Of a stretch of DNA of 64,000 nt, positions 42,936 through 54,664 are shown piece after piece. The position numbers and the translations under genes were made by a program. Position 1 is the first letter of the stretch; each line of letters starts with the position of its first letter. The DNA is from Sternotherus odoratus (taxonomy: Eukaryota > Chordata > Testudines > Kinosternidae): positions 41,480,890 to 41,544,889 of the forward strand of contig JAVMKO010000003.1 in the NCBI GenBank assembly GCA_032164245.1, in the 5' to 3' direction. Under the pieces are notes generated by a model, which did no database searches, was not told the DNA's origin, and saw only the letters and a program-made list of their open reading frames with translations.

Positions 42936-44834
42936 ACCATACCAGTGAACTAGATATAAATAAGATTTCTGACAGTTTCATTAAAAAATCTACGGTGAGA
43001 CATATTGTCTTGAAACTGGGATGTTAATGAAGAGAACTTGTGTGTGCAATGATTTTAATGTACTGTAATCTATGATGATGTAATTAGGTAATGCTTTACT
43101 ATTTTATTGATTAAATTGTTAAGATACCAATGATAGTCACATTCAATAACTAGAACTTGAAAGAACTGTATAAATATGCTGAATATAGTCTCCAAAACTG
43201 GCAGAGGTACTTGGAGAGGAGCGAGTGGTGGGCAGGCGGGGGAAGAGGCGGAGAGGGGTGGAGCCTAGGGACGGGGTGGAGCAGGGTGGGGCCCAGGGAG
43301 GAGGTGGCATCTAGGGAGGGAAACCAGAGGCAAAACCAAAAGTCAGCACCTATGCTCGTAAGGCTTTTTTTCTGGTTGTATCCAAGATATGAATAATCTT
43401 CCAAGGCAGCCAACTGAGCTGCTGCCTTTGATATATGTAGACAGCAGCAGGAAGTAATAGAGATATTCTTTTTCCTGCAGCACCAGACACTCTGAGGACC
43501 TGGATTTTCCTCTGAATAAGGATTTGCTGATTCCAGCTTCCACCAAAATCAAATAGGCTATGCTCATTGATGTCTAGAACATTCCCTGAAATTATGGAAT
43601 TTATAGGATGTGGCATTCAATAGCTATTGCACTACAGACAAACAGAAAATGCAGCTGAGTTAACTCTAAGGTTGCATTTGGCATGATCAATCATAGTTTA
43701 GTCTTGAAGTTAATAATGCCTATTAATACTTTCTAGTAAGAGTTTACAATGTTGCTTAATAGAAGACTACAGCATTAATGACTAGAATTTTTAAAACATT
43801 TTGCATATTATAAAACATCATTTGTCTAGTTAGATTTTCTTTTTTATCTTAGCTAGCTGCCTTTTTATTTATGAAAATCGGGGCCATTCACCAACAGCCT
43901 TGAGACCATTAGAACCACCTTTTGGTCCCTTTTTTGGTAATCTCATTCCTTTGGTATCATATGTCCAAAGGACTTGGTCACCTAAAAGTAGGGCTTTTCC
44001 ATACTTGGACATTTACTGAAATAGCTATTGTATAATTAATCCAGAATATTTACTCTATGTAGTCCATCCCTCGTTTGCACTACTGTTCAAAAAGGCATGA
44101 GTCCCAGTGCTCTCACCTCCCTAATTATCAGTGCAACAACAAAAAGGAACCATAGTTCAACATGAAAGTACTGCAATATTGTACCAGTTGTCTGAACTGA
44201 GGCTTCTGCTGTTGTTTTGGTTTGCATTGTCTACTTCTAACTGTGATTATGAAAGAAGAGTATGGAAGATACAAGGCCTAATCCAAAGCCTATTGAAGAC
44301 TTTCCTTTGGCTTCAGTAGTCATTAAGGAACAAATGATGGCCCGAGTAGCAGCAAGAAAGTAGTTGACACAGATGATGAGGGATAGAGTGTCAAGTAGCA
44401 TGCTATCTCCATAAAAACCTAGAGATGGTGATGATTCACACGATCAAGTGACATGGGGCACAGTGGGGGTAGTAGTCTCAGGATGCTCAAAACAATTCTC
44501 TTGATGCACTAAATTATTCTTGCTGAACAATAAATTCCCAATCCTGGGAAGTGCTTAGCAGTGCTATTAAAAGCAGCATGGTTTGGGGGAATGAAGTGCA
44601 ATAATGTTTTCCTTATATACTCAAAAGAATTTTGACTTTGCCCCAATCTTGTTGTTGTGGTGCTGTAAGTCAGATAGTTGCAGTCCTGGCCCCAAAATAT
44701 ATGTTATGACCAACTATAGGTTTTTTCTGTCAAAAAAAGCAGCACTCTACACTTGTATAAGGTAGAAGTGCACACACAGTCTACATCTACATTTCAATTT
44801 AAGGTGTGATTTGGAACGCATATAGACATACCTA
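42936..44834. other. No gene; G-rich island at 43200-43330
   Basis: The only structured part is a G/A-rich block (43200-43330) of GGGGTGGAGC/GGGAGGAGG words, which gives open frames on both strands through composition. The remainder is AT-rich with no domain. Confidence 0.4.
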
Positions 44835-45080
44835 GAGCTTGACAAAATATTTTCCAAAAGGTTTTATTTTGGAAAAAAAATGTTTCTTTTCAACTCTTCA
44901 GTTTAAAATGATCTTTTGATTTCCGATTTGGCCATTAAAATAAAATACACACTCAAAAAGGTGGAAAACACCTGAATCAAATTTCAGTCATGTCAAAACA
45001 ATTGAAGACTTTTAAAAAAACTTTTTAATTTGAAAACAAATTGAATTTAAATTAAACTGGATTTTTTATGGTGTTTTTGT
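44835..45080. repeat. A/T-rich MITE-like repeat
   Basis: It starts TAGAGCTTGACAAAATATTT, then AAAA/TTTT words and a CATTTGGCC-like middle. It is related to 9500-9755 and 54665-55055 by composition and end sequence. The right end is unclear. Confidence 0.4.
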
Positions 45081-45507
45081 TTAGTCCCTGAGCTCTAAGC
45101 ACACACACACTATCTTTAAGATAGTTATCTTGCTAAAAATAGCAGTGAAGATATGGTGCTGCAGGTTTCAGTGCAGGCTAGCAATGTAAGTGTAAGGAAT
45201 GAGGGACTGCAGCTGTACCTGGGATAAACTAGCTAACTATAGCAGAAATCCCCAATTGACCAGATTTCCTGACTGACTGAGCAACATTTCCAGGACCACT
45301 CTAAAGCTCAGCAGTAGTACTTTGCCAGTGGTTGCTCAATGCACCTGCCGGCAGCTGTGATCTCTCATGTATTTGCATTGCTCCTAGCCTTGCCCAACTA
45401 GGAGTCTGTCCTGTTCCTAGCCTTGCTCCTGTCCTGCCCAGATGCTTTATCTTAAACACATATGATTAGATAAAGCAATAAAATTTTATTATCTATAAAA
45501 AGATAGA
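45081..45507. other. No gene seen; MITE-like words
   Basis: 45100-45250 contains ACACACACTATCTTTAAG and GTGCAGGCTAGCAATGTAAG phrases that may be a worn MITE. No coding feature. Confidence 0.3.
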
Positions 45508-45545
45508 CCATAACATAAAACATAAGAATAGCCTTACTGGGTGTA
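45508..45545 (-). repeat. CR1 3'-end scrap (antisense)
   Basis: ACATAAGAATAGCCTTACTG plus GGT is the reverse complement of the extreme CR1 3' end, then the match stops. Confidence 0.5.
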
Positions 45546-45559
45546 CTGAATACTTCAAT

Positions 45560-46303
45560 GCCTGTGGTGAATTCATAGCACAATGGAACCGTCTCTTGTC
45601 AGATTTTTTGGAAGGTGTTTATGGTTGGCGGTTAATCTAGTGACACGGACAAATCCAGCTATCACATTGTTGCAAAAACTGCTTTACCTTTGGAGGCTTA
45701 TCCCAATATGTCTCTCAAAGGACAGGCATGACTCAGTAGTTCTGGAAAACAAGATTTATTGCAAGCAATAGGAGTCAGAGGAGTTATCACCCAAACAACT
45801 GGCTCAACTCTATGCAAGGCTGAGGCCTCTCTTATAGTCAGGTGTGAATAAGGGAGGAGGGCTTTTCAATACACTCACAGGAGTGAGAACACTTAATGGC
45901 TATTACATCCATTGTTGGTATTAATCTATTTCATTTACCTGTCTGGTAAGGAGGAGGTTCAAAACACTTAGGGGTACTTAGACACTATGACGCCTGCACA
46001 GCTGTGGCAGGGTGAACATGAGTTTAAGATGCATGCTAAGCCAAAGGTCAAGAGTTCATTTACAAGGAGTAAGAATACAGTCTAAGGCTATTTTAAAATC
46101 ATGCTACACAACATTAATAGTTGTTTCTAGGTTACATTTTCTTAACAACGTGACTGGATTCCTTTCATTATCTTAAGAGCCTTTGCTATAATTGACAGCT
46201 GTTTGGAACCCCCAATAACAGGTTTTCTTGAAACTTGTTTAAGATGTTGGGAGGGATTTATTATCTTAGCCAGCTGCCTTTTTATTTATGATTAAATTTC
46301 ACA
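45560..46303 (-). repeat. LTR-like unit (minus strand)
   Basis: On the minus strand it begins TGTGAAATTTAATC near 46303. It has GACTATAAGAGAGGC near 45840 as a possible TATA box and GCAATAAATCTTG near 45752 as a poly(A) signal, in that order and about 90 bp apart. No TSD was found. Confidence 0.45.
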
Positions 46304-46309
46304 CCTCTT

Positions 46310-47722
46310 AAAAGATCCCTTTTTACTGATATCCTAGAGTGTGTTTAAGGTGTGTCCTGGGGGAGGTACATGAGCTAGGGGAATAGCAGTTGCTGTGTGA
46401 TTGCTTGTATGTTCAGTGTGGTTTTGTTTGCTTTTAAATTTAATTTATTATTCCACCATGTGCAGCAAAAACATTTAAAAATACAGAAATCTGCCAATTT
46501 TTTACTATGTTGAGGACCTGAGTTATGTGGAAAATTAATAAATATATTCAAATACAGACAACATATCTAGAACTTTTTCCATATCTTTTGTGTACCCCTA
46601 AGACTTCAGATACTTCTGAACTTTGATCTAGATTTAGAAACATTCACAGAGTCATCCCTAGAAAAATTTCTATGCCATTGGATATAAAGTCCAACACTTA
46701 TGTCTCAGTGAATACCTTTAGTGTTTAGAGAGTGGGCTTTTGTAATGTACATACTGAGGATGGCCAGAACACATAATGCATGACAACAGCATGAGTGTGT
46801 TTCTTTCCATAACAATTGCCCGGTTTCTCACCGTTCACAGACACAGCAGGATAGCAGTGTCCTGAAAGTACAACACTGCAGTTGGCCTACTGAAACCATT
46901 AAGTAATGCTGTCATGGGCTTTACTCCACATATTTGAAATGTGTCATGTATAATACCTTTTAAAATGCAGTTGTGTATCATAATATATGGTTTGATATGT
47001 CCCTATGTTTCAGTGCACAGAAAATAAATTAATCCTTAAAGTTACAAGCCAACATGGAGCTTCACACTTGTCCACCTCTCACATTTACAATGACACAAAT
47101 GAAAGATTGCAAAGTTACCTATGAAGTAGTTGTAGAAATGTGCTTTGCATAAATCATGTCACTTTTCAATGTGCACTAGGGACTTTGGATGATTGTGTGT
47201 TCAACTCACATTACGTGATTGTACTATTCTCTTCCATGCACAACAGTACATTGAAAAATGAATGAACACTTTATGGAACATGGCAACATTACAAAGCATT
47301 ACACTTAACAATCCATACAAAGGTGAACAATAAGGTCAATGAGTGCATTAGTTAATTTCCTCATTAACCTTACTGAATGATGTCTCTGTTGTGTATTCAG
47401 GGAAAGAATTAGGCATTAGGTGAAAAGATATGTTTCTCTTTGAGGGGCATAATTTCTGAAATTACCTCATTAAGGAAATGTTTTATTTTACTTAAATTCA
47501 CACAGGTACAATATTGACAGGAAAAAAGAGACCGTGAAATAAAATCTAAATGTGAATGACACTATAAATTAGGTGATTAAATTGTAAAATTATAAATGGA
47601 ACAAAATACAAATAATTCAGTGTCTAACTCAATTTTAACTTGCACAGGAAATCACAGTACCACATAAACACACAATTTTCTTGATGTTCCACTGGCAGAA
47701 ACATATTTCTCACACCAACATA
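46310..47722. other. No gene seen; AT-rich
   Basis: No domain, RNA gene or repeat was recognised. Confidence 0.4.
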
Positions 47723-48004
47723 TGAAAAAATAGCACTGTCAAGGGATTAAAAAATTAATCATGATTAATTGTGTGATTAATCACACTGTTAATAATATAA
47801 TTATATGTATATACATATTTTTGGATGTTTTCTACATTTTCAAATATACTGATTTAAATTACAACACAGAATACAAAGCATGTGTCATGCTCACTTTATA
47901 TTTTTAGCACCTACAAGTCTACTCAGTCCTACTTCTTTTCAGCTAATCACTCAGACAAACAAGTTTATTTACATTTTTCAAGAGATCATTGTTCACAATG
48001 TCAC

Positions 48005-48236
48005 GTGAAAGTGAGAATAGACATGGCACTGTTGTAACCAGCATCGCAAGATGTTTATGTGCTAGATGCACTAAAGATTCATATGTCCTTTCAAGATTCA
48101 ACTACCACTATAACTAAACTATCAATGAAAGTGAGAACAAGTGTTCAGATGGTACTGTTGTAGCTGGCATCACTACATATTTATGTGCCAGATGTGCTAA
48201 AGATTCACATATCCCTTCATGCTTCAACCATCATTC
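48005..48236 (-). repeat. ~120-bp direct duplication within the hAT remnant
   Basis: TGAAAGTGAGAA at 48006 and 48126 opens two copies that both contain TGTTGTA, TTTATGTGC and CTAAAGATTCA blocks. They encode, on the minus strand, the same transposase C-terminal piece twice. Confidence 0.75.
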
Positions 48237-48566
48237 TAGAGGACATGTGTCCATGCCGATGATGGGTTCTTCTTGACAATGATCCAAAATAGTGCTGACC
48301 AAAACATGTTCATTTTCATCATCCGAGTCAGATGCCACCATCAGAATGCTGATTTTCATCTTTGGTGCTTTGGTTTCTGCAGTTTCCGCATTGGAGTGTT
48401 GCTCTTTTAAAACTTCTGAAAGCATGCTCCACACCCTATTCTGACCAGATTTTGGAAGGCACTTCAGATTCTTAAATCTTGTGTTAAGTTCTGTAACTAT
48501 CTTTAGAAATTGTACATTGGTATCATCTTTTTGTTTTGTGACATATGCAGTAAAAGGGTTCTTCAA
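48231..48566 (-). pseudogene. hAT transposase C-terminal fragment (left arm)
   Basis: The 111-residue minus-strand frame reads from KNPFTAYVTKQKDDTN through LNTRFKNLKCLPKSGQNRVW and a DSDDENEH acidic patch to ITMD-like GMDTCPLE near its end. This is the linker just before the hAT dimerisation domain. The dimerisation part itself follows in decayed form at 48000-48236. It was part of a transposase that cuts and rejoins DNA; the N-terminal BED finger and catalytic residues are absent. Confidence 0.75.
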
Positions 48567-48769
48567 ATGAACAACATGTGCTGGGTCATCATCTGAGCTT
48601 GCTATAACATGAAAAATATGGCAGAATGTGGGTAAAACACAGAGCAGGAGACATACAATTCTCCCCCAAGCAGTTCAGTACAAAATTAAATAATACATTA
48701 TTTGTTAACAAGCATCATCAGCATGGAAGAATGTCCTCTGAAATAGTGTCCAAAGCATGAAGAAGCATA

Positions 48770-48965
48770 CAGATGTTTAGCTTATCTGGCACTTAATATT
48801 CAGTAATGCTGGCTGTAAAAGTGACATGCGAACATCTGTTCTCATTTTTAGATGACATTGTAAATAAGAAAGTGGCAGCATTATATCCTGTAAATGTAAA
48901 CAACCTTGTTTCTCTTAGTGATTAGCTGAATAAGAAGTAGGACTGAGTGGACTTCTAGGTGCTAG
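48770..48965 (+). pseudogene. hAT transposase C-terminal end, inverted second copy (right arm)
   Basis: On the plus strand LIWHLIFSNAGCK, a GDI-like Ile/Val-Asn-Lys-Lys area and WLNKK-type GATTAGCTGAATAAGAAG resemble the end of the hAT dimerisation domain (48830-48930), with stops. The left arm holds the same end on the minus strand (47930-48000), so the two arms form a long interrupted inverted repeat. Confidence 0.65.
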
Positions 48966-49345
48966 AGTTTTACTTTGTTTTGTGTTTGGATGAAGTTATG
49001 TAACAAAAAAAAATCTGCATTTGTAAATTGCTCTTTCATAATAAAAATATTGAACTATGGTACTTGTATGAGGTGAACTGAAAAATACTATTTATTTTAC
49101 TTCTCATTTTTATAGTGGCAATATTTGTAATAAATATAATATAAAGTGAACACTGTGCCCTTTATATTCTGTGTTATAAATGAAATCAATAGATTTTAAA
49201 AATGTAGAAAAACATAAAAAATACTTAATAAATTTCAATTGATAGTTTATTGTTTAACATTGCAATTAAATGTGATTAATTTTTAAAATCACAATTAATT
49301 TTTGAGTTAATGGTGTGAGTTAATTGCGATTAATCAACAGCCCTA

Positions 49346-49529
49346 AAAAAAAAAACCCTAAACACCCACACCATCACAATTTCCCAGATACAATTTTGTG
49401 GAAAATATGTGAGAAGCCAAGATATTATAAACCAAACAACAAAATGCTTTTCAAACTACAAAAAATGAACTCTGAAGTGTGCCTGCAGTTTAATCTCTTT
49501 GAATAACTCTCATCTTTTTCAGCTAGGAG
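49346..49529. other. Short unassigned stretch
   Basis: A-rich at the left edge. No feature was recognised. Confidence 0.4.
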
Positions 49530-50900
49530 GAATGTTGAGGCAAGATGGCTCGTGGAGTCACATGGGGGGTTTTCTGATTAGACGGATACTGCATTCTATC
49601 TGAAATGAAGAGGGCAAAAAGAAAACATTCTACAACATTAGACCAAGATGAAGACCAAGGACAGAGTAGCTCCGCTACTCAATGAGGGGGGAAAGACAAT
49701 TACAGAAAATGTGGAAATGGCAGAAGTGCTAAATGACTTTTTTCTTTCAGTTTTCACCATACAGATTAGTAGTGATTGGATGTGTAACAAAGTGAATGAC
49801 AGTGATAATGAGGTAGGATCAGAAGCTAAAATATGGAAACTGCAAGTTAAAAATTACATAGGCAATTTGGATGTTTTCAAGTCACCAGGGCCTGATGAAA
49901 TGCATCCTAGAAAATTCAAGGAGTTGAATGAGGAGATATCTCATCCATTAGCAATTATCTTCAAAAAATCAGGGAAGATTGTCATAGGCCAGAGGACTGG
50001 AAAAGGGTAAAGACAGTGCCAATCTACAAAAAAAGGAAATAAAGGACAACAAAGGGAATTATAGGCTAGTTTCGTTAACTTCAGAAACTGGAAAATAATG
50101 AGCAAATAATTAAGCAATCAATTTGCTCAATACGAATCAGCAGGGATTTGTCAAGAACAAATCATGTCAAGCCAACCTGATAGCTTTTTTTGAAATGGTA
50201 ACAAACCTTGTGGATTAGGGGGAAGCAGTAGATATGGTATATCTTGACTTTAGTTAGGTTTGTGATACTGTCTCACATGACCATCTCATATATAAACTAG
50301 AGAGATACAACCTAGATGGAGCTACTATGAGTTTGGTGCAAAACTGGTTGGAAAATGATTCCCAAAGAGTAGTTATCAGTGATTCACAGTCAAGCTGGAA
50401 GAGCATATCGAGTGGTGTCCCAAAGGGATCAGTTCTGGGTCTGGTTCTACTCAATAAGATAATTAATTATTTAGATAACGGCATAGGGAACACACTTACA
50501 TAGTTTGAAGATTATAACAAGTTAGGAGGGGTTGAAAGTGCATTAGAGGATTAAAACTCAAAATGATGTGCACAAATTGGAGAAATGATTTGAAGTAAAT
50601 TGGATTACATTCAGTAAGGACAAAAGCAAAGTATTCCACTTAGGAAAGAACAATCAGATGCACACATACAAAATGGGAAATGACTGTCTATGAAGGAGTA
50701 CTGTGGAAAGGAATCTGGGGTTTTTAATGGATCTCAAGCAAATTAAGAGTCATCAGACTAATGCTGTTGCCAAAAAAAAAAAAAAGCGAACATCATTCTG
50801 GGATGTATTATCAGATGTATTGTAAGCAAGACACAAGAAGTAATTCTTTTGCTTTACTCCACTCTGAAGAGGCCTCAACTGGAGCAGAATCCCTCCTGGA
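49530..50900 (+). pseudogene. CR1 LINE ORF2 fragment, reverse transcriptase
   Basis: The clean frame 49648-50010 reads [28 protein letters not shown] and [20 protein letters not shown], the entry to the CR1 RT. Shifted frames follow: NKGNYRLVSLTSE; SRTNHVKPT; a PKGSVLGLVLL segment near the motif B box; FEDYNKLGG in place of FADDTKLGG; then ILGCII and LLLYSTLKRP (50790-50880). Stops are frequent and the match ends near 50900. Inactive. Confidence 0.8.
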
Positions 50901-51049
50901 TTGACTGTTGGAGTCAAGAGCCTTCCTGTACCTGCCCTTCATCTGCTTCATTTTTTTCCTGCACTGAATACTACAGTGAATGCCTGATTATGCCAGTTTG
51001 TTTGTGATGTCACTGCACAGGTGCATGTTAAATGGTCAGCTTTCAGAAT
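50901..51049. other. Unassigned spacer between two CR1 pieces
   Basis: No match to CR1 was seen. It may be a small insertion or a deletion scar. Confidence 0.4.
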
Positions 51050-51565
51050 GAAGAGAGGCAAATAGAGGTTTGCCCTAGGGGGCTATGCTGGGACCAGTCC
51101 TATTCAACATATTCATAAATGATCTGGAAAAAGGGGTAAACAGTGAGGTGGCAAACTTTGCAAATGATGCAAAATTGCTCAAGATAGTTAAGTCAGGTAG
51201 ACTGTAAAGAGCTACAAAAGGATTTCTCAAAAGTGAGGCAACAGAACGTCAGATGAAATTAACTGTTGATAAATGCAAAGTAATGCACATTGGAAAACAT
51301 AATGCCAACTCAGCATTTAAAATGATGGGGTCTAAATTGGCTGTCACCAATTGGTGACAAATTGGCTCAAGAAAGGGACCTTCAAGTCATTGTGGATAGT
51401 TCTCTGAAAACATCCACTCAATGTACAATGGCAGTCAAAAAAGCAAACAGAATGTTGAGCATCATTGAGAAATGGATAGATAATAAAACAGAGAATATCA
51501 TATTGTCTCTATATAAATCCATGGCACACCCACATCTTGAATATGCATGCATATTCATACAAGTT
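51050..51565 (+). pseudogene. CR1 LINE fragment, second subfamily
   Basis: Reads GAMLGPVLFNIFINDLEKGV, then NSEVANFANDAKLLKIVKS, where the catalytic FADD box is FAND. The frame 51362-51613 gives AQERDLQVIVDSSLKTSTQC, KKANRMLSIIE and SLYKSMAHPHLEYAC. It is closely related to the copy at 24655 (same LEK...SEVA...KLLKIV wording) and different from the copy just upstream, so two CR1 subfamilies abut. 3' end missing. Confidence 0.8.
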
Positions 51566-51906
51566 ACTGAACATAACAATATTCTTATCTTAATTTATTA
51601 TTTTTTTAAATGATTGTAGTGAACATCAGCCATCAGTATGATAACTATATCATTTTTGGCACATATAATCAACCACTAATTTGCTTAACAAAAAGAGAAA
51701 GAAACAGAATATGTAATTGTAGCACTAATTAAATTAAAATATAAGTATACTATATAAGCATAGTATAATTATAGTAGTAGAAGGGATGACAATGTGGCAT
51801 AAGCATGTTAGTCTTGTAGAAACAAACAAAAATCAAAATGTAAAACAGTGATTTAGCTTCTTATTTCACTTGAAATATGATCTAGTCTAAATTCTATGAG
51901 ACTACT

Positions 51907-51975
51907 GTCTGTTACAGCTTTCCCCCTACTCCATTTTGTCTGTTACAGCTGTCCCGTTCTCCATTTTGTTTTTGC
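51907..51975 (+). repeat. Partial 38-bp duplication at the LTR start
   Basis: GTCTGTTACAGCT and CTCCATTTTG occur twice, at 51907 and about 51939, with a slightly different spacer. Confidence 0.7.
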
Positions 51976-52454
51976 TCTCCTGTGGCCGCCCCTCCCTGGC
52001 TGTTAAAATTATTTACCAGGGCCACTGCCCTTCTCAAAGGGAGGGCCCCTTAAGTTGTTTACAAAGAGCCATTGCCCTTCTCAAAGGGATGACCACTTGT
52101 GCTTAAGTGGGATAACTGCCCTGTTCAAAGGGTTGGTCCTGTTATCACCTTGTTAAACCTGGGCTCGGTGTAGGGCAAGGCTATGTCAAGCTGTAAGACC
52201 AATGTGCTTTGAGATCCTGGGCATGAGTCATAGGCCTCATGTGCTTTTGAGTCATGAGGTATGCCCAGGCATGTCTCTACTCACCTGTAGTTTTTCTCTG
52301 AACTCCTCCCCTGTGACAGAAGGAGCCTATCAGCATTACTGGCAGGGAAACTGCCTGAGTTTGCTTTTAAGAACAGGCATTTTGAAACTAGCATCAGAAA
52401 GGTTCCTGCATTGCTACCTGGCCTGATCAGGCAGGGGTTCTGGGGGGTCCTTTC

Positions 52455-52600
52455 TCCGCTCTTGTTTTATTATTGAGCGTACCCCCGTTTTTAACAACCC
52501 CCCCGCTCTCGTTTTATTATTGAGCGTACCCCCGTTTTTAACCCCCCCGCTCTCATTTTATTTTGGAGCGTACCCCCGTTTTTAACCCCCCACCCCACGA
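52455..52600 (+). repeat. ~45-bp minisatellite, three units, in the LTR
   Basis: Each unit carries CCGCTCT, GTTTTATT, GAGCGTACCCCCGTTTTTAA and a C run, with units starting near 52456, 52504 and 52546. The CGCTC and GAGCG words in each unit are inverted and could form a small stem. Confidence 0.9.
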
Positions 52601-52739
52601 AGAACGAATTGCTGCCTGAGAGACCTATTGCTGATCAAGACCGTGCTGAGCCCTCCTGGCTTCTTCTGATGTTGATTGCTGCTTCAGTCTTTGCTGCTGT
52701 CTGGGGACTGGTGAGAACCTCTCTTCTGTGAAACTTTCT

Positions 52740-52990
52740 ATACTTAATTACTCTAGCTGCTGGCTCTGTTTCCCCAACACACAGACTTAAACTCCTTGCT
52801 TAAAGCCTCTCTTAAACTCCTTGCTTAAAAACCTCTCTTAAACTCCTACTTAAACTCTGTTTCCCCAACACACAGACTTAAACTCCTTGCTTAAAACCTC
52901 TCTTAAACTCCCCTTGGTCTGTGTCTCAAAACCTCTCTTAAACTCCCCTTGGTCTGTGTCTCAAAACCTCTCTTAGACTCAAACTAAACC
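52740..52990 (+). repeat. Nested tandem repeats of TTAAACTCC type in the LTR
   Basis: ACTTAAACTCCTTGCTTAAA and AACCTCTCTTAAACTCC recur many times, with higher-order copies such as TTTCCCCAACACACAGACTT (about 52769 and 52860) and CTTGGTCTGTGTCTCAAAAC (about 52914 and 52948). Confidence 0.85.
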
Positions 52991-53774
52991 TTGGTCTGTA
53001 TCTGTAATCTGTTTCCTGTGTCTTCCTGGACTGTACCTGGGCACACACCACTCTGCCCTCTGAAACTACCCCTAGTATAAGGTGCACTCATTAGGTTAGA
53101 TTTTGTCTTTTAGTCTAGATAAGTTGTAATTTCATTTTGCATTGTGTTTGATATTTGCTAATTTGTGTAGTTTGGTTAAGTTAAATCATAGATAAGATTT
53201 TGCTGTGTTTGTATAATTGTCTCTCTGCAGCCTGTCTGCTCTGTGTCTCCCTGAGTTTAAATCTCCCCCCACCACATGCTCCTCTTCCCCCATTCCCCAA
53301 CCTTTACTTCTCTGCTGTTTCAACTTACAGCCTGTCTTCTCTCTCTCTTTCTAGCATAAAACCCCATTGGTTACCCCTTTTCTCTCTAATGCACCTCACA
53401 TTCTACATTTACATGTTCACCTAAAATTGTTGGTTATTTAACACACTTTATCCATGCTGATTAGTTGATTATATGCTGCTGTGACACACTCTTTACATAG
53501 AAATTGTTAGCCACCTGTTACATTTATGCTTCAGTATTAATTGGTTGCCTACTGTATTGTACCCCACTGTATCGTACCCCACTGTTGAAACCCCCTATCC
53601 CATTTACTAAAACAGAAACCTCTCCCCAATTGTCCACTTTAACAAACCCCATACCCCTCACTATTGAATTTTCCCTGTTTTCGCATTTTCTTAATAAATT
53701 TATTTTGCACCCCACCTGTGTGGTAATTGCTCCCCAAGATCCCATATACCTGCTGGCAGGGACAACTACCAAAA

Positions 53775-54660
53775 CAAAAATTAAAAAAAACACACAAACA
53801 AAATGGTTTAGAAGCATTGACTGGATGGACCCATACAGTATCTTCCCCTCTTTAAACTAATCAATTTAGAAACAAAGTAGATAACCTGTAAGACAGGGAT
53901 TTGTTATTCATACTCCACAAAAGATACCATGCTAGCACAAAATGAAACCAGAACCAAATACTAATTATTCCATTTCCGTGACAAAGAACCGTTATTTAAA
54001 GCTAAGCTTGTAAAGGATAATTGGAAAGGCTTTCTGAGAAGACACGTTTCTTACTAGTTTCGGATAGTTTTCCTGAAAGATAACAATTAACAGGCAATGT
54101 CACATTTACAGAAAAATGTTGTTCCCACATTACATGTAATATGTATTGTTTCATTATGGACAACAGTCAGCCCTGATGCTACACATTATGGGAAGATACA
54201 AGAAGCAGAAACAGGCCCCAGTTCTCCACTATGTCCTAGCTCAACTTGGATATACTGCAAGATGGTGTCCGCAGAAAATCAATTCTAGCCTCTGGTCTTC
54301 AGCCCTCAGTACCTGCCGAATTTAGAGCAGATGGGTCCTGATCTAACTTCTGCTGCTGGCATGAGCGCCTTCTTGATGCACGTCTCCAAGTGCTCCTGCT
54401 GGAGCCAGGTGGCTCTGTGCTGTGCTTTACCCAGGGCTGGACATAACAGGCATAATTACAATTGGTATTCGGCTACAGAGATTATCATAGTTAAATCTTT
54501 ATAATTTTCATTTGCGAGTAGTTAACATTTACCACAGTATTCATAGTGATTCCTACTGTGAATACCCATTACATACAATTATGTGAAAGATAGGCTGTAT
54601 TGGATTGAAATTATTTTCATGAGGACTCCTGTGTGAAAGTAGTGAGCACTAGAAGCTGAA
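53775..54660. other. No gene seen
   Basis: No domain, RNA gene or repeat was recognised. Confidence 0.4.
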
Positions 54661-54664
54661 GCTG

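Larger units (their letters stand above)
47731..49345. mobile_element. hAT transposon remnant with inverted transposase ends
   Basis: Left end TAGCACTGTCAAGGGATTAA and right end CAACAGCCCT are inverted counterparts of a CAGGGCTGTCAA-type terminus. Subterminal GATTAAT/ATTAATC repeats lie at both sides (47745-47800 and 49270-49335), as in many hAT elements. Transposase 3' coding segments face outward at both ends: minus strand on the left, plus strand on the right. The flanking 8 bp are A-rich on both sides, so the TSD is uncertain. Confidence 0.75.
51901..53769 (+). mobile_element. 1.86-kb solo LTR with 5-bp TSD
   Basis: 51906-53764 starts TGTCTGTTAC and ends CAGGGACA, so TGTC and GACA are inverted, and both sides are flanked by ACTAC (51901-51905 and 53765-53769). 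AATAAA at 53693 followed by a T-rich and then a GT-containing stretch fits an R-U5 end about 70 bp before the LTR edge. No coding frame with a domain lies inside. A 5-bp duplication is seen with several LTR groups, including class III/spuma-like retroviruses and Gypsy. At 1859 bp it is far longer than a typical gamma LTR. Confidence 0.75.

Noticed and set aside
49648..50010. Host gene with an RT-like domain
   Set aside because: The reading matches a CR1 RT entry segment and continues as CR1 in shifted frames with stops.
53504..53860. 118-codon open frame
   Set aside because: It lies over the 3' end of the solo LTR and its flank, and no domain is visible.
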